A stretch of DNA of 20,281 nt from an uncultured Clostridia bacterium (GTDB taxonomy: Bacteria; Bacillota; Clostridia; RUG12999). Location of the stretch: NCBI GenBank assembly GCA_938005345.1, contig CALLNG010000188.1:1-20281 (forward strand), in the 5' to 3' direction. Under the pieces are notes generated by a model, which was given only the letters and a program-made list of their open reading frames with translations, did no database searches and was not told where the DNA came from. Positions 16,601-20,281 of this stretch are shown here, in pieces. The stretch's first letter is position 1. The number at the start of each line of letters is the position of its first letter. Position numbers and translations under genes: made by a program.

Positions 16601-18031
16601 GGAATCCGGAATGTTGGTGCTGTAGGTGGTAAGTCCGGTGGACATATCGCCGTCTGTCAAGTTGTCAAACACGTTGCCATTGGTCAGCCCATAGCTCGCT
16701 GACGCTGTTTTCCCAAAGGCAAGGTTTCCGATTTGGACTACGTTGCTATACACCAGTTGCACTCCCTCGCCCAGCTTCACAGCCAAACGGACATATTTGC
16801 CTTTATCTTGCTCTGTCAAAGTATATTCCGCAGTATTTGCACCTGCAATCGGCATATAGCCACTGTCAATCTGGTCTGAATTTTGCCATTCGTAGGTTGC
16901 ACTGTCATAGGTATCATCCGGCCATTGCGCCGTCAATTTGCTTCCTACAGCCGGTGTCTGTGTATCTGCCGGCGTAATGGCAACTGGTTCGGCATACACT
17001 TCCACATGGCGCACCACTTCATCCGCGCCATCAAGCGTATATGTAACTGTATAATTGCCTACCTTGTTGATATCTACCAAATTTTCTGTTACAACTGCTT
17101 TTGTCGCATCTTCTCCGTTTGCATATACCGCTTTTGCGCCTGCGTCCTCATAGGGCTGCCCCAGGGGCGTGCGTACAGACAGGGAGCCATTAGCCATAAT
17201 CAACGGTTTTTCCAACGCTTTATAGTACACTTCAATCTCGCCCACGCGCAGCGGGTTTCCATTGCCGGACGCAACGCCCGTTACGCAAAAACGGACATAC
17301 CGGGCAGTCACTGGCAGAAATTCAATGGTTTTATCTTCCCATTTGCTGGTGTCCACGCCGTCCGCTGCCATGGTCCAGTAGCTGCTTTCCACCGCATTCC
17401 ACTCTTGGAGTTCATCCGAACCGCTGGGCCGCTCCTGTGAGGTATACTCTACTTTGAATTGTGTAATTTTCCCAGTTGCATGTACGTTAACTGCCATTTG
17501 GTTAATGGTTTTTTCTTCTCCCAAATCTACCATATAAGCGGCAGTAGTAGCAGAACTATACCCGCTGCAATAGTCGTTGTTTCCATTTGTCCCGTGGGTT
17601 TTTCCATCCGTCAAGCGGGATGGTACGCCGTTTGTGTGCGTAAAGTCAATGAACGCTTCGCGGCCAAACGCTATGTTGCCGCCCACGGCATAGCTGGCGC
17701 TGAGAGAGCCGTCCATTTCCACTTTGATATACTTTCCAAAATCCTCTTCCTGCACGACATAGGTTCCCTCTGTTGCATCCGTAATATTAGTATAGGTCCC
17801 ATTATAGGTGTCGCTGCGCTTCCATTGATACGCGCTGCCGCCTTCCGGCGCGACCAGCGTTTTTCCCACTTCTGCGCCATCTTCGGCTGTGATGAGCACT
17901 TCCCCGGCAGCGGCCGCAACCAGCTCCCCTGCCTCATCCGTGCCCAGGTCTTCCGCCGCTGCCGCAACCGGAGCAAACGCGGCGCTCAGCAGCATCACTG
18001 CCGCCAATAAATAGGCTGTCCATTTGCGCAT
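10658..18031 (-). CDS. Giant SLH-anchored modular surface protein (six Ig/F5-8C modules)
   Basis: Exported wall protein of 2457 residues. The start is the ATG at 18031 (MRKWTAYLLAAVML), with GGGGGAGAG upstream and a normal signal peptide ending near AAAAE; an ATG at 18055 lacks a ribosome binding site. Six modules follow, each an Ig-like domain with YQW and D-x-G-K/N-Y elements, an F5/8 type C (discoidin, CBM32-like) domain starting NLAxGK and ending in an E-x-EVY strand, and one to three DUF5011-like Ig domains (V-I-T-L-N-G...DPGA...TRTV): A 45-347, B 350-673, C 677-983, D 987-1385, E 1388-1677, F 1678-2135. Next come an Ig-like domain (2138-2222), a Gly/Pro/Thr linker (2223-2276) and three SLH domains (2277-2457) with TREE, TREE and TRAE motifs, which bind secondary wall polymer. 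No catalytic domain is visible. Second gene of an operon, 14 nt after its neighbour. Likely a carbohydrate-binding scaffold or adhesin; ligand unknown. Confidence 0.93.
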   Translation of the reverse strand: MRKWTAYLLAAVMLLSAAFAPVAAAAEDLGTDEAGELVAAAAGEVLITAEDGAEVGKTLVAPEGGSAYQWKRSDTYNGTYTNITDATEGTYVVQEEDFGKYIKVEMDGSLSASYAVGGNIAFGREAFIDFTHTNGVPSRLTDGKTHGTNGNNDYCSGYSSATTAAYMVDLGEEKTINQMAVNVHATGKITQFKVEYTSQERPSGSDELQEWNAVESSYWTMAADGVDTSKWEDKTIEFLPVTARYVRFCVTGVASGNGNPLRVGEIEVYYKALEKPLIMANGSLSVRTPLGQPYEDAGAKAVYANGEDATKAVVTENLVDINKVGNYTVTYTLDGADEVVRHVEVYAEPVAITPADTQTPAVGSKLTAQWPDDTYDSATYEWQNSDQIDSGYMPIAGANTAEYTLTEQDKGKYVRLAVKLGEGVQLVYSNVVQIGNLAFGKTASASYGLTNGNVFDNLTDGDMSTGLTTYSTNIPDSTTTVDLGEAVDFNRVIVRNITTSQKVEQFKVQYTNVSMPEESNALKAWNSLESKDWIDVETENSGAADTNWTELVIDFTKVNARYVRFCVTKATSWSGSFDLREMEVYCMSQEDPGPVDPPVGDKPVITLNGDATMYVAKGTAFEDPGATAANTEESVVVTGTVDTTRASVYQLKYDVKNGDVAADTVVRTVIVYDGDAVWVSAPGGTGEGAVLRGAYKADYDAAGTAYQWQSADAIDGTFTNINGANSKTYTIKDTDYGKYLRLVVTPSGGSAVTASNSAAAGNLVAGLTAVSNTALHSDPSKTASISALTDGTTAAGISHQYGSTNNVSYMFDLGSIQKVNQMVVYETHAGSGKIYDFSVQVSSKTEGRDDALDSADWTTVLEKTDETNWKQQVLEFASVDARYIRFCITRVNGAGPLFSIREIEVFKRPLEKPRIYLNGDTQIQHLYGQKFVDPGYLARGTNDEDLTEQVKVDGNIDVTQMGEQTLTYTLEGADTVTRTVNVYAEPLSIAAPDGTGYGKTLAASYANGAYDNATFQWSISATATGTYTPIDGETGKTYTIRDTDMGNYIRVSVTLDGGGAPIQSGSSVRVGNLAYGKEVTLDYTPYNTTAANLTDGNMDTYVRTQYSKTTGTHAVDLGSAQYIDQVTLYNYATTEVILGYKVQYTNVEKPTDSTALKAWAAQNSEDWIDVTTVAYGDNPADTGYDNENWATKTIAFEPVKARYIRFCVTDINQNWSGVFNLKEMEVMNSYAQPKAVITLNGAAVMDVQKGDPFTDPGATAIAADGFTSIPVTVGGDKVDTNVVKTYVITYDAEGADQVTRTVRVVEAKPVITLKGEATMELYVGDTYTEPGATVQYEGGGLADSDIVVGGDTVDTTTPGTYTVTYDVSAPDGTAADQVTRTVIVHPMQLDVAAPNGTAIRKWLQVAFANGEAPEGATYQWMRASEIDGDYQPIENATSATYRLANEDRGNYVRVAVTVPGGKAASMSRNAVGGGDLLFGTQPSVTGGTEGTADLLTDGRMDTGMTLTAAGAQIVMNFAALSEVNALRVQYLDGSAEVTDYTLEYQQAADGAWTSLDTQDSALARVAFGNIQAVALRLTINAAGAEQVGISGLEAYRQTMPPVITLNGEAEMTIPQGITFNDPGAVAVDENGEDISDDITVTGEVKTDTIGDYVLTYDVKDKTGTAAVSVQRTVHVVDGTVELAWDDLNPGSELRVTYAWDGYSPENADYQWVRSSSINSGFEEIPGATGATYTMTPADRGNYIKVTISSHLVTGAMATPSHGVACGNLAAGKKTENDANANLVDSDYTTEVKAYSTTVNVDYDVDLGETQDINRIRIYNSSSQPKLYRFQLLYTASATPGDSDWIQLADVQDTSNWTVQDISFDRVQARKVRMHVAEINTSWSGAFSIRELEVYNKPIAAPTLALNGESEMMVEVGTEFVDPGVTATDETGLDLSALVTVSTDTIGTYTLVYNVDDGFGNTAPSVTRTVIVHEVDTQPPVIYLNGAATVRVHQNSVYEDAGAYALDNIDPDVEIVVGGDTVNTAELGNYTITYDAVDQKGNRAAQKTRTVSVVPEGEDVVPPVVTLNGQAEVEVWQGYTYEEAGAKATDDGVDVTSKITVEGSVDTKVLGDYVLTYSVADAAGNIGVASRIVHVIPEPAIERDTRELQIEGASNLNAITSDLILRIKGTYGSTITWTSSNESVIRADGTVIRPAQDTSVVLTATITNGDEVRTKTFDAVIVKGTGTGGGSGSIGGGGGGGRPSSGGSTVTGTGGGTPATPTTPQTTPQPSGNGTLSGYSDMDQAVWADLAVSELSKRGILSGMGDGTFQPNRAVTREEFVKIIVEAFSLYSETATASFSDVPANEWYYPYVASAAQNGIVDGIGGSLFGTGQDITREEMAAMICRAAQVRGIELSADKDRQTFTDDSAISDWAKENVYALQQAGVISGMGDGSFAPGQQCTRAEAAKVVYEVTKFIW
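10661..11203 (-). other. Three SLH wall-anchoring domains
   Basis: C-terminal residues 2277-2457 of the scaffold. SLH1 holds GILSGMGDGTFQPNRAVTREE, split here as GILSGMGDGTF and TREE; SLH2 holds FSDVPANEWYYPYV and TREE; SLH3 holds GVISGMGDGSFAPG and TRAE. Such triplets dock on pyruvylated secondary cell-wall polysaccharide. Confidence 0.95.
11204..11365 (-). repeat. Gly-rich then Pro/Thr-rich low-complexity linker
   Basis: Encodes residues 2223-2276 of the scaffold: a run dominated by Gly with Ser, then Thr/Pro/Gln. It is a flexible or wall-spanning spacer between the Ig stalk and the SLH anchor. The DNA is simple-sequence (GCC/CCG-rich) and prone to slippage. Confidence 0.85.
11627..13000 (-). 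repeat. Scaffold module F (QW Ig, F5/8C, three DUF5011-like Ig)
   Basis: Residues 1678-2135. It has three tandem DUF5011-like domains, making it the longest stalk of the six modules and the one next to the wall anchor. The F5/8C domain has a divergent KVRMHVAEINTSWSG strand in place of RYxRFCVT. Confidence 0.85.
13001..13870 (-). repeat. Scaffold module E (QW Ig, divergent F5/8C, one Ig)
   Basis: Residues 1388-1677. Its F5/8C-like part (1475-1595) is shorter than the others and lacks the RFC strand and the W-x-G ligand-loop element, keeping only the LLTDGRMDTG opening and a GISGLEAY ending. Confidence 0.8.
13877..15073 (-). repeat. Scaffold module D (QW Ig, F5/8C, two Ig)
   Basis: Residues 987-1385. 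F5/8C domain 1072-1226 with NLAYGK, NLTDGNMDT, RYIRFCVT and NWSGVFNLKEMEV; two DUF5011-like domains follow directly (1234-1305 and 1308-1385). Confidence 0.88.
15083..16003 (-). repeat. Scaffold module C (QW Ig, F5/8C, one Ig)
   Basis: Residues 677-983. F5/8C domain 762-906 with ALTDGT, RYIRFCIT and FSIREIEVF; the following Ig domain opens PRIYLNGDTQ and ends TRTVNVYAEP. Confidence 0.88.
16013..16984 (-). repeat. Scaffold module B (QW Ig, F5/8C, one Ig)
   Basis: Residues 350-673. F5/8C domain 436-586 with NLAFGK, NLTDGDMSTG, RYVRFCVT and WSGSFDLREMEVY, a short Pro-rich spacer (GPVDPPVGDK), then an Ig domain opening PVITLNGDAT. Confidence 0.9.
16329..16354. repeat. 26-bp exact direct repeat, copy in module B
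   Basis: Identical base for base to 17280-17305. It encodes the ARYVRFCVT strand of the F5/8C domain. Confidence 0.9.
16991..17899 (-). repeat. Scaffold module A (QW Ig, F5/8C, one Ig), outermost
   Basis: Residues 45-347, directly after the mature N-terminus, so farthest from the wall. F5/8C domain 119-270 with RLTDGKTHG, RYVRFCVT and RVGEIEVYY; it shares a 26-base exact DNA match with module B. Confidence 0.9.
17280..17305. repeat. 26-bp exact direct repeat, copy in module A
   Basis: Partner of 16329-16354, about 950 bases away, which is one module length. It is a DNA-level trace of module duplication or gene conversion. Confidence 0.9.
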
Positions 18032-18045
18032 GCTTCTCTCCCCCT

Positions 18046-20281
18046 TTAATTCCATTTATAAATGACGATGAAGTTGAGTTTGTCATAATAACATTTCAGA
18101 TATACGGTAGACGCATTTTCCGGGTCACTGACATAGTCCACAATGTCGCTGGACGACCCGCTGCGCACTTCCTCTTCTTTCATGTCCACAAAATACGTTG
18201 TGGCGGACAAGGTGTAGGGAATGAGTTTCCCATCCGGCGGATTATTGATCAGCGTTGGGTCAATCAACAGTTCCATTGCCGTGGCATATTTTTCATACAC
18301 CAAGCCGTATACCCATTCAAAGGCGCTGCCCAGGCCGTTGGCGCTATACGCCGTGTCCTCCGATGCGGACAGCCGCACAACGAGGTCGCTGATTTCGCCT
18401 TTAAAGTCCGTACCAAATTGAATGATATCGCCAAATTTGAGTTCCGGCAAAACACGGTCCGGGGTAACGTTGTAGCTACGGGACTGCCCATTGGAAAAGA
18501 CGTAAATACGGGAAGTCGTAGACCCGTCGTCCGCCGCCGCCTTGGTTACTTTTTCCACAACGGCAAGCGCGCTTTGGGAGTTGACATTGGTACCGATTGC
18601 CGTTGGCCCGTCCCCGCTGCTGTCGCCAGGGTCGCCGATAATAAAGTTAACGACCACCGGCACAATGCCGTCTTCTTTGTTATACGCTGTGACATTATAA
18701 AACGAGTCATGCGCAAACAAATTCTTGGTGGAATAAGAATTTTCATCCTTCACATTCGGTGGTACATTAAATATTTTCAAGTTGCCGTCATACAAAAAGA
18801 TGTTTTCTGTTCCGCCGGAGAATTTGTTATAGGTTTTATACCGTTTGTTTTGCACCGGATAAGAAATTTTCAGCCCTTTGCCGTTTTCCTCCGGATTGTC
18901 TACCACGGTATCGATTTCGGAAATTTCTCCATCTGCGTTGGTGCTGTAGACCACCAATTTATTTTGTTTGGTATAAGCAGCCACAATTTGTTCGTCCGTA
19001 CTGGTGGGATTGCCAACCGGGCGTACGGTATCCAGCTCCATCAGCCGGTTGTACAAATCCGTACAGTTCTGCCCGCCAATACCATCGATGGTGAGCCGCG
19101 TTGCCGACTGCATCATCACGATTTCACCGGATTGCGTCAACATTTTGACATAGCATGTGTTGTCCATGCCCTTTGACATACTAGCTTCAATCATGTAACC
19201 ATAGCTGCTTGCCGCACTGCCGCCAATATCCACAGCCGCTACTTTGCCGTCTACGTCCAGGCAAAAACTGCCGCTGTCGCCCAATTCATATATGTACTGT
19301 GAATCTTGGTTCTCCGCCATAAACGCATCGAGGCTTTCGGCGATTTCCAACACTTCTCCTTCTACCGTAATGGTGTCGTCGTCCATCTCTGTAATCTGGC
19401 CGCTGACTTTAGACGATGAAACGTCAATGTCCACCTGGGTTTCATCCCGGTCTATCTTAATGGCCAGTACATCCCAGTCCGCCAAATCTGCCAGCGTGAT
19501 TTCCTTGCCGCGTTTGGTGATGGTCAGCTCTGCGCTGGTATCAATGTTGAGGGTAGGCCGTTTATAATAGTCCATAATTTTGCGGTCTACCGTATTGACA
19601 TCCGCCACTACGATGGTACGCACGTCTTCAATTTGCACCAGGTCAAAACCGCCCGCGCCGTCCGTATCTACCAGTGTCACGCTGCCCGTCACCGGCCTGA
19701 GATCGCTGTCCTCCAGCATATGCGCCTTACCGCAGTACACGCCATTATAAATCACGTTCGCTGTTTCACTGATTGTTTCCCGCATACTGCGCATGGAACC
19801 GGTTCCCGTCTCCTCATAATAGGACAGGCTGCGCGTAGTGGTATCCTCTTTAATGTTTTCCGCCGAGACCGTCACGATGCGCTCTTCTGGTGTTTTGTCC
19901 CGCAGCAGCACGATGGGGAGCTGGTCTTCCGACATGTCGGAAATGTCCACATAGGCTTCCACCTGGTGCCCTAGCAGGCCATTGACGATGGACTGTTCAT
20001 ATAATACTTGGTACGGAACGCCGTCAATTTCAATCTGACCTTTTTGCAAATCCGTTTCCTTGCTTTGATAGCCGGTCTTGGATGTTGCAGTGACCATGCC
20101 TTCATAAATCTGTACTTTTAAGTACTCGCTCATCACGCTGACGCCGCGCTGGGATTCAAACGTGGTTTCCACACCAAATCCGGTTTGCCTTAGCATGTCG
20201 ATTTCCAAGGCATTTTCCACCATTTTATACAAATTGCCGCGCTGCGCCGCCATGGAATGGTTGAGCTCTCCCGTGCCGCGG
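18046..20281 (-). CDS. Large surface-associated protein, unknown function (partial, 5' end outside window)
   Basis: At least 744 residues; the frame is open to the right edge, so the ATG at 20253 is probably internal. The first visible residues (RGTGELNHS, then QRGNLYKMVENALEID) resemble the last helix of an SLH domain, where '(T)RG-x3-MxxNALxI' is common, suggesting an SLH-anchored N-terminus beyond the window. The rest is polar and rich in Asp, Thr, Val and Ser, with no membrane segment and many predicted beta stretches (ITEMDDDTITVEGEVLEI; FSNGQSRSYNVTPDRVLPEL; FGDIIQFGTDFKGEISDLVV). Several segments look like small repeated beta-barrel folds, but I recognise no catalytic motif. The gene ends at TAA 18046-18048, 14 bases before the scaffold start, so the two form an operon. 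A wall or S-layer structural role is the best inference; function is not established. Confidence 0.85.
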   Translation of the reverse strand, partial: RGTGELNHSMAAQRGNLYKMVENALEIDMLRQTGFGVETTFESQRGVSVMSEYLKVQIYEGMVTATSKTGYQSKETDLQKGQIEIDGVPYQVLYEQSIVNGLLGHQVEAYVDISDMSEDQLPIVLLRDKTPEERIVTVSAENIKEDTTTRSLSYYEETGTGSMRSMRETISETANVIYNGVYCGKAHMLEDSDLRPVTGSVTLVDTDGAGGFDLVQIEDVRTIVVADVNTVDRKIMDYYKRPTLNIDTSAELTITKRGKEITLADLADWDVLAIKIDRDETQVDIDVSSSKVSGQITEMDDDTITVEGEVLEIAESLDAFMAENQDSQYIYELGDSGSFCLDVDGKVAAVDIGGSAASSYGYMIEASMSKGMDNTCYVKMLTQSGEIVMMQSATRLTIDGIGGQNCTDLYNRLMELDTVRPVGNPTSTDEQIVAAYTKQNKLVVYSTNADGEISEIDTVVDNPEENGKGLKISYPVQNKRYKTYNKFSGGTENIFLYDGNLKIFNVPPNVKDENSYSTKNLFAHDSFYNVTAYNKEDGIVPVVVNFIIGDPGDSSGDGPTAIGTNVNSQSALAVVEKVTKAAADDGSTTSRIYVFSNGQSRSYNVTPDRVLPELKFGDIIQFGTDFKGEISDLVVRLSASEDTAYSANGLGSAFEWVYGLVYEKYATAMELLIDPTLINNPPDGKLIPYTLSATTYFVDMKEEEVRSGSSSDIVDYVSDPENASTVYLKCYYDKLNFIVIYKWN

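Noticed and set aside
20251..20253. ATG at 20253 as the true start of the right-edge protein
   Set aside because: No ribosome binding site before it, and the frame stays open to the edge with SLH-like residues upstream.

Overview
The window reads as chromosomal DNA of an anaerobic, Gram-positive-type bacterium of the Bacillota, most likely class Clostridia. The grounds are strong AGGAGG-like ribosome binding sites, housekeeping-type promoters with 17-bp spacers, three S-layer homology (SLH) domains, an LplABC-type sugar ABC transporter with a lipoprotein binding subunit, and 2[4Fe-4S] ferredoxin genes. Genus cannot be fixed from the sequence. No phage, insertion sequence, CRISPR array or plasmid feature was seen.

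Layout. (1) 1-3149, minus strand: a sugar/oligosaccharide uptake operon in the order binding lipoprotein, LplB-like permease, LplC-like permease (cut by the left edge), driven by a good promoter at 3121-3149. (2) 3388-4724, plus: an exported protein with a copper-amine-oxidase-type N-terminal (stalk) domain. (3) 4736-4903: a single CAT-anticodon tRNA with a perfect consensus promoter and a strong terminator. (4) 5006-6203, plus: a three-gene operon of small ferredoxin, NapH-like membrane iron-sulfur protein and an ArsR-family regulator. The regulator resembles the persulfide sensors SqrR/BigR/YgaV, and an AT-rich palindrome covers the operon's -10 box. (5) 6394-7440, plus: a small membrane protein and a short gene that appears frameshifted, closed by a bidirectional terminator. 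(6) 7448-10357, minus: a secreted heparinase II/III-like polysaccharide lyase with its own promoter. (7) 10419-20281, minus: a pair of surface protein genes. The upstream one is cut by the right edge and seems to begin just after an SLH domain. The downstream one encodes a 2457-residue scaffold of six repeated modules (Ig-like 'QW' domain, F5/8 type C/CBM32-like domain, one to three DUF5011-like Ig domains) ending in three SLH domains.

How the parts may work together (inference): the scaffold would sit in the cell wall through its SLH domains and present six carbohydrate-binding-type domains. The lyase would cut uronate-containing polysaccharide outside the cell, and the LplABC-type transporter would import the oligosaccharides. 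The SqrR-like operon is a separate module, probably linking reactive sulfur species to membrane electron transfer. The points most worth a second look are the enzyme-free scaffold, the SqrR-like operon with its operator, and a hairpin-rich 208-nt stretch between the scaffold gene and its terminator.
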